DNA of 64,000 bases, taken from Bog-473 sp963711065. GTDB lineage: Bacteria; Actinomycetota; Acidimicrobiia; Acidimicrobiales; RAAP-2. Shown here piece after piece: positions 29,301-37,119 of this stretch. Under the pieces are notes generated by a model. That model did not search any database. It worked only from the letters and a program-made list of their open reading frames with translations, and was not told the origin of the DNA. The position numbers were made by a program, and so were the translations under genes. Location: NCBI GenBank assembly GCA_963711065.1, contig CAVQCO010000006.1, positions 310,001 to 374,000 of the forward strand, written 5' to 3'. Numbering within the stretch: the first letter of the stretch is position 1; each line of letters begins with the position of its first letter.

Positions 29301-29644
29301 GCGTTGGAACGGAACGACTCCTCCACCAGCTTGTGGACGGCGTCCGGGTCCAGCGAGACGTCGTCGTGGCAGAGCAGGAAGAAGGCCGCACCCTCCACCA
29401 TGGAAAGGACCTCGTTGGAGGCCGCCGCGTAGCCGGGGCGCCCCGGCAGCTGGCGGACGAAGGCGTCGGGGAGGATCCGCCCCACCCGTTGGGTCACCGA
29501 CGGCTCGTCCGCGCCGGTCGAGAGGACCAGGACCGAGAGCTCCCCGTAGTCCTGCGCCGCCAGGGAGGAGACCGCCTCCTCGAGCCAGGGCCCCGGTTCG
29601 GACGTGACCACGACGGCGACCACGGCCGGCACTTGGGCGTCCAT
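26360..29644 (-). CDS. Giant membrane glycosyltransferase, GT2 plus multi-TM region
   Basis: 1094 aa. Residues 1-260 are a GT-A family 2 domain: 'VAVVVTSEPGPWLEEAVSSL', metal motif HDD at 93-95, and 'GEDLDLSWRCQ' with the catalytic acid. The middle and C-terminal parts have about a dozen hydrophobic helices (from about residue 410 to 830) and end in a further TM helix with basic residues. It probably transfers a sugar to a lipid-linked or cell-wall acceptor at the membrane. ATG 29644. The promoter region is shared with the small gene at 29805. Acceptor and donor are unknown. Confidence 0.82.
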   Translation of the reverse strand: MDAQVPAVVAVVVTSEPGPWLEEAVSSLAAQDYGELSVLVLSTGADEPSVTQRVGRILPDAFVRQLPGRPGYAAASNEVLSMVEGAAFFLLCHDDVSLDPDAVHKLVEESFRSNAGVVSPKFVNWDDPGVLLHVGMSCDKTGAVVDRIVEGEVDHGQHDAVRDVFVAPGGCILVRADLFAELGGFDAGIVAMGEDLDLSWRCQVAGSRVVVAPDARVRHREAVAGGLEPLAIGAASGGRHPVTMQGLQRRHELRAVLKCYTRLSLVRVLPQAALLALGEVIVALFARDRDRVRAVTGAWRWNARRLTELSLLRGELARHRLFPDAEVRRLQVRGSARLSQYFSRLTHQGLAAANAVAASRGRPERTAEPAEVAVLTGSVGAAFSEDTDFDELDDLGHRAGRDRFGRRVRSAPLSTGRQRAVAVVVALLVVALGTRDLFFGTLPLVGQLAPLPSWSTSWHHFFSGWQSVGVGTTAPASPAFGIVGLSGTVLFGAMGTLQRVLLLGCIPVGAWGVSRFMRPLVSPRARVVAVICYLGLPLPYGALGTGRWDGLVAYAAVPFIALRLARTAGIPPFAVEPGPRWRTRPAGQIAILGALIAASSAFAPAIVPLVVVMALAWFVGSALVGARDRAGRVLVVAAEGVGAALVLAAPWVVGTVVAGKASVQIFGLPISGATAPGWGEVLRFAIGPAARSPIAWLLVVAAALPLVIGRGVRLGWAARLWVTALGSWGLAYAASRGDLGSFTPSESVVLVPAGLAVAAGVGLGISAFENDLTGREFGWRQVISVAALVFVALGLVPVAASAAGGRWDLPSQGVEAPLAFLTRPGTTAVARVLWLGDPRALPAGGWTVEPGLAFALTPEHLPDAAQVFTPAGDGPASLVADAVRLAVSGGTVHLGRLLAPAGVRYVVVVDAVAPSMVGTVTPSVAAPPPAGLEADLLEQGDLQVVPGELGIQVFENGEMIPVTAQRASPLPAVHTWSYPGPAGVAGWQPVLSALSSGAPATGAVPAGTLYAGYAPAGSFALGVNGQAVPRRAAFGWAAQYAVPRGEASLSLSQFPLVPLAVTLEVAAWVLLAAAILGRSRRARARRAARAPGAP

Positions 29645-29707
29645 CAGGTGCCAGAGGCTATCTGGTGCGGGATCGGCCCCTCAGGCACGAATTCGGCGCG
29701 CTGCTGC

Positions 29708-29734
29708 TTGCTACTGTTATACAAATGTGATACT
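29708..29734 (+). promoter_or_regulatory. Putative promoter in an AT-rich island
   Basis: TTGCTA (29708-29713), 15 bases, then an extended -10 TGTGATACT (29726-29734), 70 bases before the next gene. It sits in the most AT-rich stretch of the 160-base divergent gap 29645-29804. ATAC recurs at about 11-base spacing there, which could also be a regulator site. The short spacer lowers confidence. Confidence 0.35.
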
Positions 29735-29804
29735 CTTGTACACGAACGCAGGGACCGGCCGGCGGGCCCGGCGTCACGAGAATCCGACCACACAGGAGGC
29801 CCTC

Positions 29805-30173
29805 ATGCCTGACGTCAACACCAACATCAGCACCCTCTCCAAGGGTGTGACCGATCTGGCCCGCGATGCCGCGTACGTCGCCGTCGGCCTCGGCGTGCTG
29901 GGCTACCAGCGGGCCCAGGTGCAGCGGGTCGAGCTGCAGCAGCGGCTCTCCCAGGACTTCTCGCTCGACCAGCGCATGGACGACGTGCGCCAGGGAGTCG
30001 CCAAGGGGTTCCACCAGATCGACGACCTGGCCGAGTCGGCGGCGCACTTCGTCGAGACCACGCTCCAGCCGCTGGAGGAGAAGCTGCCCCCGTCGGTGTC
30101 GCAGCTGACCTCGAAGGCCCGGGAGCAGGCCCGCGAAGTCCGGACCCAGATCCGCCAGCTCGTCAACGCCTGA
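29805..30173 (+). CDS. Small helical protein, 122 aa, unknown function
   Basis: ATG 29805 has a perfect AGGAGG 5 bases upstream. It is mostly predicted amphipathic helix with heptad character ('GYQRAQVQRVELQQRLSQDF', 'MDDVRQGVAKGFHQIDDLAE', 'KAREQAREVRTQIRQL') and one short hydrophobic stretch 'AAYVAVGLGVLGY'. It is reminiscent of phasin-like or heparin-binding-like small actinobacterial proteins, but I do not recognise the family. It stands alone between convergent and divergent neighbours. The strong ribosome site suggests high expression. Confidence 0.7.
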   Translation: MPDVNTNISTLSKGVTDLARDAAYVAVGLGVLGYQRAQVQRVELQQRLSQDFSLDQRMDDVRQGVAKGFHQIDDLAESAAHFVETTLQPLEEKLPPSVSQLTSKAREQAREVRTQIRQLVNA

Positions 30174-30209
30174 ACGGCACCGCCTCACGCACGCTGACGA
30201 CGCTCGCCC

Positions 30210-31101
30210 TCAGTCCGCCTCCCACGAGGCCAGGACGTCGGCGAGCGTCGTCGCGAGCGGGATGGCCGGTCGCCACCCCGTCGCCTCGCGCAGCCGTCGC
30301 GCGTCGCCGCGCAGCACCGGCACGTCGACGGGGCGCACCAGTTCGGGGTCGGTCTCCAGCCTGAGATCGGCTCCGGCCAGCTCCAGGAGCAGCGCGGCGA
30401 CGTCCGCCATGGCGCAGTCCGTGCCCGAGCACACGTTGTAGACGTCGCCCGGGGCGCCCTCCTCCATCAACAGGCGGTAGGCCGCCACCACGTCGCGCAC
30501 GTCGGTGAAGTCCCGCCGGGTGGTCAGCGTGCCCACCCGCAACGAGTCGGCGCCCGAGCGGCGGGCGTCGACGATCCGCTTGGCCAGGGCGGGCACGAAG
30601 AAGTTGGGGGACTGACCGGGGCCGATGTGGTTGAACGGCCGGACGACGATGACGCCCTGGCCGTACCCACGCCAGGCCTGCAGGGCCACCGCCTCGGCCG
30701 CCAGCTTGCTCGCGGCGTACGGGCTGGCCGGAGCGCGTGGGCGTGTCCTCCCCGAGCGGGAGCTGGTCGGGGGTGACCACGCCGTACACCTCGGCCGAGC
30801 TCACGACGAGGACCCGGGGGGTCCGCGGCACGGCGCGGGCGGCCGCCAGGACCTCGGCGGTCCCGAGCACGTTGACCCGGAGCACCTGGCTCGGGTTCTC
30901 CCAACTCTCGCCGACGTGGGTCATCGCGGCCAGGTGGTAGACCGCCTCGGGCCCGACGTCGGCCATCACCCGCCGGACGGCCGCGCCGTCGGCCACGTCG
31001 GTCTCGATGTCGATGACGGCGACCTCGTCGCCCGCGTCCTTGAGGTGCGCTGCGAGCCACTGGCCGACGAAGCCCTTGCCGCCGGTGATGAGCGCGCGCA
31101 T
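30210..31101 (-). CDS. rmd: GDP-6-deoxy-D-mannose reductase-like SDR, +1 frameshift
   Basis: NAD(P)-dependent extended SDR. Rossmann motif 'ITGGKGFVGQWLAAHL', 'YHLAAMTHVGESWENP' and 'VVSSAEVYGVV' read in one frame. 'SPYAASKLAAEAVALQ' (catalytic YxxxK), 'VVRPFNHIGPGQSPNFFVPA' and the C-terminus read in another. Removing one base at GAGCGCG (30731-30737; CGCGCTC on the coding strand) joins them into about 296 aa. 'FNHIGPGQ' and 'TTRRDFTDVRDVV' are typical of RMD, which makes GDP-D-rhamnose; GDP-mannose 4,6-dehydratase is the alternative. Three GT4 genes follow immediately. The shift may be a read error. Confidence 0.8.
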
Positions 31102-31111
31102 GCGCGGAACC

Positions 31112-32254
31112 CTACTGTGCTGCCGCGTCGGCCACCGCGTAGGCGCGGAGGTGCCGGACGACGCTGGCCTCCCACGTGCGTTCCGCCGCCACCGTGAGGC
31201 CCAACGCCCGGCGACGCGTGCCGCGTCCCTCGTCGAGCGCCGCCCCGATCGCCTCCGCCATCGCCGTCGCGTCGCCCGGCGGCACCAGCAGTGCCGCGCC
31301 GGCGGCCAGCTCGGCCATCGCGGTCCCCTCGGTGGTCACCAGCGGCGCGCCGCAGGCGAGGGCCTCCAACGCGGGCAGACCGAATCCCTCCTCGAGGGCG
31401 GGGTACGCCACGACGGACGCCTGCCGGAGCAGGGCCGGCACCGCCCGGTCGGGCAGGTACCCGGTCCGCACGATCCTCTGCCCGTGGCGGGCCGCGCCCA
31501 GGGCGCGCTCGGTCTCGGCCATCCCCCAGCCGGGCTGGCCCCCGAGCACCAGCACCACGTCGGGCCGGGAGTCGGCGAGAAGGTCGAACGCGGCCACCAG
31601 CGGGGCCACGCCCTTGCGCGGCTCCAGGGTGCCGACGAACACGACGAGGGGCCGGTCCGTGGGCACCCCCAGCGCGCCGAGCTCGGCCCGGTCCGCCCCC
31701 GGCGCGTGCTCGCTGGGCGAGAACCGCCCGTGGTCCACGCCGTGGGGCGCGACCACCACGGGCGCCCGCACCTCGCAGCATGCCTGCAGCCGGTCGGCGG
31801 TCACCTGGCTGACGCAGATGACCACGCCGGCATGGCGGGCGGCGTGGCGGATGGCCCGGCGGAAGAAGGCCGCCTTCGACCGCACGTGCCACTCGGGATG
31901 GTCGAAGAAGGTGCAGTCGTGGATCGTGACGGCGCACGGCACCGGCGCGCGTGCGGGCATCGTGTAGTGAGGCCCGTGATGGACCCGGGCGCCGACCGAG
32001 CGCAGCACGGAGGCCAGCCCGAGCTGCTCGTAGGCGAGCCGGCCCGCGCGCGTGGCGGGGACGGCGCCCCGGACGGCCGCGCCCCCGGCGACGGCGCCCC
32101 AACGCTCCTCGTCCCCCCGCCGTGCGATGAGCGTGAGGTCGACCTCGTCGTGCACCGACAGGCCGCCCGCCAGCGCCATCGTGTAGTAGCCCGCACCGCC
32201 GGGGCGCGCCGGGACGGCCGAGACGTCGAGGGTGAGCGGCAACCGGGCGCTCAC
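31112..32254 (-). CDS. GT4 glycosyltransferase
   Basis: 380 aa GT-B fold. 'FVGTLEPRKGVAPLVAAFDL' (Rossmann donor domain) and 'PALEEGFGLPALEALACGAP' (E-x7-E nucleotide-sugar site) mark family 4. The N-terminal acceptor domain has 'PARPGGAGYYTMALAGGL'. GTG 32254 overlaps the previous gene's stop (GTGA). Last of three consecutive GT4 genes after which comes rmd. Likely a mannosyl- or rhamnosyltransferase; substrate not determinable. Confidence 0.85.
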   Translation of the reverse strand: MSARLPLTLDVSAVPARPGGAGYYTMALAGGLSVHDEVDLTLIARRGDEERWGAVAGGAAVRGAVPATRAGRLAYEQLGLASVLRSVGARVHHGPHYTMPARAPVPCAVTIHDCTFFDHPEWHVRSKAAFFRRAIRHAARHAGVVICVSQVTADRLQACCEVRAPVVVAPHGVDHGRFSPSEHAPGADRAELGALGVPTDRPLVVFVGTLEPRKGVAPLVAAFDLLADSRPDVVLVLGGQPGWGMAETERALGAARHGQRIVRTGYLPDRAVPALLRQASVVAYPALEEGFGLPALEALACGAPLVTTEGTAMAELAAGAALLVPPGDATAMAEAIGAALDEGRGTRRRALGLTVAAERTWEASVVRHLRAYAVADAAAQ

Positions 32255-33417
32255 CGGAGCGACCGCCACAGGTCGATGTGGGAGCGCGCCGCCGCGTGCC
32301 ACGTCCTCGTTCGGGCGAAGGCGGACCCCCGTGCCGCGAGATCGGCCCGCAACCCGTCGTCGGTGAGCACCGCGAACAGCGCGGTCGCGATGCCGTCGAC
32401 GTCGAGCGGATCGACGATCAGCGCGGAGGCCGGGACCGCCTCGCCCAGGTCGTGCACGCTCGGCACCTCGGCGGCCACCACGGCCGGCGTGCCCGCACGC
32501 ATGGCCTCGAGGGGGGGCAGCCCGTAGCCCTCGGTCAACGGGACGTAGGCGAAGGCGCGGGCGCGCCGGTAGAGGTCGGCGAGCACGGGGGCGGGGACCG
32601 ACCCGGTGAACACGATGCTGTCGTCGCGACGCGTCGTGGGCTCGGGACCCCAGCCCGCCGGGCCCACGATCACGAGTCGCCACGGCCCCGGGAGCGACGG
32701 GCGCACCCGGCCGAATGCCTCGGCCAGGCGGTCCACGTTCTTGCGCGGCTCGAGCGTGCCGACGGTGAGCAGGAAATCGCCCGACACGCCCAGACCCGCC
32801 AGGAGCGCCTCGGTGGCGACCGGGTCGGGCTCGGGCAGGTGGTCCGCTCCCCCGGGCACGACGTTGATGCGGGCCGCGTCGAAGCCGAGGGCGGCCACGT
32901 CGGCGGCCACCAGCCGGGAGGGCACGACGATGGCGGCCCCGCCCCGGCGCGCCCGCAGCAGGGCGCGCTCGTGCCAGCGCCGTCCGCGTCGGGTGGTCGC
33001 GTCGGGATGACGTCGCCAGGCGACGTCGTGGACCATGACGACGTGTCGGCTCCGGCCGGACCGGCGCGGCGCGGGTGCGGCCAGGGAGACCGAGTGCACG
33101 ATGTCGAAGCCCCTCGGCGCGTGGCGCAGCCCGTGGTCCCATGCACGCGTGAGGACGGGGCCGGGCAGGTGCTCGGCCGTCAGCGGCAGGCCGAACGCCG
33201 TCAGCGGGTCCTCGGCCGGCCCGGCCCGGCCGAGGCGGCCGCCGGGAGGCCGGCTGGCCAGGAGGGTCACGTCGACGTCGTCGCCCTCCCCGGTGCACGT
33301 GGCCAGCCCGCCCAGGAGTCCGCGCGCGTACGCGCCGATGCCGCCCGGCACCCGGCGCCGGAGCTGCTCGACCACGAGGAGCACCGATGGTGGCGGCCGT
33401 TCAGGCACCGGCGCCAC
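32251..33417 (-). CDS. GT4 glycosyltransferase
   Basis: 388 aa. 'LTVGTLEPRKNVDRLAEAFG' and 'PLTEGYGLPPLEAMRAGTPA' are the GT4 donor-binding motifs; 'GGIGAYARGLLGGLA' is the acceptor-domain glycine loop. GTG 33417 overlaps the preceding gene by 17 bases; GTG 33408 is a shorter alternative. Middle gene of the three-GT run. Confidence 0.84.
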   Translation of the reverse strand: MAPVPERPPPSVLLVVEQLRRRVPGGIGAYARGLLGGLATCTGEGDDVDVTLLASRPPGGRLGRAGPAEDPLTAFGLPLTAEHLPGPVLTRAWDHGLRHAPRGFDIVHSVSLAAPAPRRSGRSRHVVMVHDVAWRRHPDATTRRGRRWHERALLRARRGGAAIVVPSRLVAADVAALGFDAARINVVPGGADHLPEPDPVATEALLAGLGVSGDFLLTVGTLEPRKNVDRLAEAFGRVRPSLPGPWRLVIVGPAGWGPEPTTRRDDSIVFTGSVPAPVLADLYRRARAFAYVPLTEGYGLPPLEAMRAGTPAVVAAEVPSVHDLGEAVPASALIVDPLDVDGIATALFAVLTDDGLRADLAARGSAFARTRTWHAAARSHIDLWRSLR

Positions 33418-34534
33418 CTGCGACGTCGCGGTAGAGCTCCTCGAGGCCTGCGCCGCACGCCTCCCACGTGAACCGGTCGGACCAGGCGGCGCCCGCGGCC
33501 ACCAGCCTGCCCCGCAACGACTCGTCCGAGACCGACGCGTCCAGTGCCGCCACGAGCCCGTCGTGGTCGCCCGGGTCCACCAGGAGCGCGCCGTCGCCGA
33601 GGATCTCGGGCAGGGAGCCGGCCCGGGTGGCCACCACGGGCACGCCGGCCCGCATGGCCTCCAGGGGCGGGAAGCCGAACCCCTCGTAGAGCGACGGGTA
33701 GACGAGGGTGGTCGCCGCCTTCAGCAGAGCCGCGAGCTCGGGTGGCTCGACCCACCCGGTGCGCACGATCCGCCCGCGGGCCGGCGATGCGGCGATCGCC
33801 GACGCGAGCCTGTCCTCGTCCCAACCCGGCGGACCGGCGAGCACGAGGGTCAGGTCGCCGTTTCGCCCCGCCACCTCGCCGAACGCCCGCACCAGCCCCG
33901 GCAGGTCCTTGCGCGGCTCGGCGGTGCCGATGGCCAGGCAGAACCGGTCCGTCCCGGGCGGCAGCAGGCGGGACAGCGCGCGGGCCGCGTCGTCGTGCGT
34001 CACGGGGGGCAACTCCGGGATGCCGGGATGGACGACGCGCACCCGGGCGGCATCGGCGCCGAAGGCCTCGGTCACCTCGTGCGCCACGAAGGCGGAGTCC
34101 GCATGCACCCACGCGCCACGGGCGAGGGCGCGCCGGATCAGCCCCGGGTAGGCCAGGGTGGCCGCGTTGCACAATTCGGGGTGGTGGAGCGGCGTGAGGT
34201 CGTGCACCGAGACGACCGTGCGGGCGCGCGCGGTCGGCGGCACGACGAAGTTCGTGCCGTGGACGACGTCGGTGGCGCCGATGAACCACTCCAACGGCGG
34301 CGTGTTGCCGTGCGCCCACAGCGCGTGGAGGGGCCGGGCCGGCATGGGGCGCTGGTGCGCCGACACGCCGGCGGGAAGGTGCGCACGGATGGAGCCGCGG
34401 CGGCGCCAGCTCACGGCGTAGGCCCGGACGTCGACCCCGGGGCGCGTCGCCAGGGCGGCGAGCGCGCCATGGCAGAAGGCACCGATGCCGGTCGGGAGCC
34501 CGAGCAGCGGCGTCGCATCGAGCGCGACGCGCAG
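33401..34534 (-). CDS. GT4 glycosyltransferase with probable CTG start
   Basis: 377 aa if begun at CTG 34534. The N-terminal motif RVALDATPLLGLPTGIGAF is typical of this GT4 group and normally follows Met directly. No ATG, GTG or TTG precedes it in frame, and GAGG sits 5 bases before the CTG (34540-34543 on the plus strand). Later motifs are 'LAIGTAEPRKDLPGLVRAFG' and 'PSLYEGFGFPPLEAMRAGVP'. The first conventional start, GTG 34414, would delete the acceptor loop. First of three GT4 genes, 38 bases after the dehydrogenase. Confidence 0.8.
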   Translation of the reverse strand: MRVALDATPLLGLPTGIGAFCHGALAALATRPGVDVRAYAVSWRRRGSIRAHLPAGVSAHQRPMPARPLHALWAHGNTPPLEWFIGATDVVHGTNFVVPPTARARTVVSVHDLTPLHHPELCNAATLAYPGLIRRALARGAWVHADSAFVAHEVTEAFGADAARVRVVHPGIPELPPVTHDDAARALSRLLPPGTDRFCLAIGTAEPRKDLPGLVRAFGEVAGRNGDLTLVLAGPPGWDEDRLASAIAASPARGRIVRTGWVEPPELAALLKAATTLVYPSLYEGFGFPPLEAMRAGVPVVATRAGSLPEILGDGALLVDPGDHDGLVAALDASVSDESLRGRLVAAGAAWSDRFTWEACGAGLEELYRDVAGGAGA

Positions 34535-34572
34535 GGGCGCCTCGGTGGCGCCTCGCGACGTGGCGGGGTGGC

Positions 34573-35400
34573 TCAGGTCGTGATCGCCCCGTCGATGGAG
34601 AGGATCGCCCCGGTGATGTAGTCCGCTTCGTGCGAGCCGAGGTAGGCGAAGGCGCCGGCGATCTCGTGCGGGTAGGCGTAGCCGATCGGGGACATCAGCC
34701 GCTCAATCAGCTTCCAGTCGGCGTCCTCGGGCGGGGCGAAATTGTGGATGATCGGCGTGTCCACGCCACCCGGGGCCACCCCGTTGACGCGCACGCCGCG
34801 GGCCATGTACTCGACGGCCAGCGCCATCGTGAGCAGCCTGACGCCCCCCTTCGACGCGCAGTAGGCCGCCGAGTACGGCTGCCCCTTCATGCCGGCCGTC
34901 GACACGGTGTTGACGATCGCACCGCCGTGCTCGATCATGCCGGGTAGGACGGCGCGGCACATGAGGAACGTCCCGGTCAGGTTGACCGCGATGATCCGGT
35001 CCCATCCGCTCAGCGACTGCTCGGGCGTGTGCGCGAAGCCGCCGACGCCTGCGATGTTGCACAGATTGGTGATGCGCCCCAGCTCCTCCCGGGTCTCGGA
35101 GACGGCTGCGGCGACCCCGTCCTCGTCGGTCACGTCGCAGCGCACGGCGATGGCGCGGCCGCCGGCGTCGGCTGACTCCGCGTTGATCTCCGCCGCCACC
35201 TCGGCGATGGCGTCGTCGGCCACGTCGAGGCAGGCGACGGCGGCGCCCTCGGCGGCCAGGCGACGTGCCGTGGCGCGCCCGATGCCCGAGCCCGCACCGG
35301 TCACCACCGCGACCTTCCCGCGGTAACGGCCTGCGGTGATGGCCTCGGGCGCCGTCCCCCGGGTGGGGTCGGACTCCCCGACTCTCGTGGTCGGACTCAT
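34573..35400 (-). CDS. Short-chain dehydrogenase/reductase
   Basis: 275 aa classical SDR. Cofactor motif TGAGSGIG near residue 36, 'CNIAGVGGF' (NAG-type), catalytic Ser/Tyr/Lys in 'STAGMKGQPYSAAYCASKGG'. Asp in 'CLDVADD' after strand 2 favours NAD. ATG 35400 overlaps the acyl-CoA ligase stop (ATGA) and has AGGAG upstream, so the two form an operon. Such pairs often act in fatty-acid or alicyclic acid breakdown; the substrate is unknown. Confidence 0.85.
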   Translation of the reverse strand: MSPTTRVGESDPTRGTAPEAITAGRYRGKVAVVTGAGSGIGRATARRLAAEGAAVACLDVADDAIAEVAAEINAESADAGGRAIAVRCDVTDEDGVAAAVSETREELGRITNLCNIAGVGGFAHTPEQSLSGWDRIIAVNLTGTFLMCRAVLPGMIEHGGAIVNTVSTAGMKGQPYSAAYCASKGGVRLLTMALAVEYMARGVRVNGVAPGGVDTPIIHNFAPPEDADWKLIERLMSPIGYAYPHEIAGAFAYLGSHEADYITGAILSIDGAITT

Positions 35401-37052
35401 GCACGCTCCTTGTCGTCGGCCTCTCGCATGGGGCCACTGCCTAGCACCCCGGACGACGGCCCACGACTCCGCCCCCGCTCCGAGCGCCGCTGCTCGGCCC
35501 CACGTGCCGCCAGCTCGGCGAGGCGACCGGCGTCGACCTTCATCATCGGGGTCAGTGGCAGCTCGTCGACCACCACGAGCGCGTCGGGCGCCTTGTAGTC
35601 GGACAACCGGGCGGCGCAGTGCGCTCGCAGCGCGGGGAGTTCCGGCACCGCACCCTCCTGGGCCACGACGACTGCCACGCCGATTTCGCCGAGCACGTCG
35701 TCGGGCACGCCGATCACAGCGGCCCGGGCGACGGACGGGTGCGCAGAGAGCACCTCCTCGACTTCGGCCGGGTAGACGTTGTAGCCGCCCCGGATGTAGC
35801 GCTCGTGCGCCCGACCCGACAGCTGGAGGTTCCCCTCGGGGGTGCACAACCCGAAGTCGCCGGTGGTCAACCACCCGTCGTCACCCAGCACCGATGCGGT
35901 GGCCGCGGGGTCGATGAGCTCGCGCACCGGTCGGCCCCGTCCCGGTCCACGGCCCCAGTAGCCGCGCATGGTGGCCCCGGAGCGCAGCATGACCCGGCCC
36001 ACGATCCCGTCGGGAACGGGCCGGCCTTCGTCGTCGACGACGGCGAGCTCCACCCCGGCGACGGGACGCCCGACGGTGGTCGCCACCTCCTCGTCCGACG
36101 AGCTCAACGTCGTCCCCGTGCCCAGTGAGGCTTCCGTCGAGGTGTAGCGGACGACGACGGGGGCGCCGAAGCGCCGGCGCACCTCGGCCACCATGGACGC
36201 CGTCATCCGCGCCGCGCCGGTCCCGGCGACACGCAGTGCATGCAGATCGGCGCGGTCCAGCTCCTCGCTCGCCAACATCAGCGCCCATTGCGTCGGCACG
36301 CCCTGGGCCACCGTGACCCGCTCGTCCGCCATGATGCGCACCGCCTCGTCCGCTCGCCAGGGGGTCGGTGTGATGACGGTGGTGACGGCGTTGGCGATCT
36401 CGTCCCAGGCCCGCGTCATGTACCCCACGTGCGCGAACGGCAGTGGCGACAGCCGGCGGTCCCCCGGCTGGCTCAGCACGTCCGTGCCCCTCGCCACGGC
36501 GGCGAGGTTGGCGTGGTCGAAGACCGCCCCCTTGGGCTGCCCCGTCGTCCCACTGGTCCACACCACGGCCACCGGGTCCTCGGGCGCCAGGTCGGGCCAC
36601 GCGTCCGCCGGCGCGCCCGCCCAATGGGCCCGGGCCTCGTCCCGTGCGACCACGTCCACGCCGCCGGGAGGGAGCGGTGGCGACACGGCGGGGTCGGCCA
36701 CCACGAGCACGGGAGCGGCGCGCTCCACGATGGAGGCCACTTCGCCGGCGCCCAGGCGGGTGTTGATCCCCGAGGTGATGGCACCGAGCCGGAGCAACGC
36801 GGCGTAGAGCACCGCGTAGTCGATGCACGAGGGCAGCAGCAGGCACACGACATCGCCCTTGGCCACGCCCCGGCGGGCCAACCACCCCGCCACCCCGTCG
36901 GCGGCACGGTCCCACTGGGCGAAGGTCAGCGAGCGCCGGAGGTTCGCGCCGGCCGGTTCCACGTAGGCCTCCACGTCCCCGTTGACCCGTGCCGCCTCCC
37001 GCAGGACCGACACGACGGTGGCGTGCCGATCCAAGGGGATGCGCTGTGGCAT
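35397..37052 (-). CDS. AMP-dependent acyl-CoA synthetase
   Basis: 551 aa class I adenylate-forming enzyme. P-loop 'VVWTSGTTGQPKGAVFDHAN', 'YTSTEASLGTGT', 'DDGWLTTGDFG', hinge 'IRGGYNVYPAEVEEVL' and catalytic lysine region 'LPLTPMMKVDAGRL'. It activates a carboxylic acid as the adenylate, then the CoA ester. Not specific enough to name among FadD proteins. ATG 37052; it ends overlapping the SDR start. Divergent from cofD. Confidence 0.87.
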   Translation of the reverse strand: MPQRIPLDRHATVVSVLREAARVNGDVEAYVEPAGANLRRSLTFAQWDRAADGVAGWLARRGVAKGDVVCLLLPSCIDYAVLYAALLRLGAITSGINTRLGAGEVASIVERAAPVLVVADPAVSPPLPPGGVDVVARDEARAHWAGAPADAWPDLAPEDPVAVVWTSGTTGQPKGAVFDHANLAAVARGTDVLSQPGDRRLSPLPFAHVGYMTRAWDEIANAVTTVITPTPWRADEAVRIMADERVTVAQGVPTQWALMLASEELDRADLHALRVAGTGAARMTASMVAEVRRRFGAPVVVRYTSTEASLGTGTTLSSSDEEVATTVGRPVAGVELAVVDDEGRPVPDGIVGRVMLRSGATMRGYWGRGPGRGRPVRELIDPAATASVLGDDGWLTTGDFGLCTPEGNLQLSGRAHERYIRGGYNVYPAEVEEVLSAHPSVARAAVIGVPDDVLGEIGVAVVVAQEGAVPELPALRAHCAARLSDYKAPDALVVVDELPLTPMMKVDAGRLAELAARGAEQRRSERGRSRGPSSGVLGSGPMREADDKERA

Positions 37053-37119
37053 GGCGGGCGGCGATGGTACCAGGGGCCCGCCGGCCGGCCCGCTGCGGCG
37101 GCGCTCCTATGCTCGCAGC

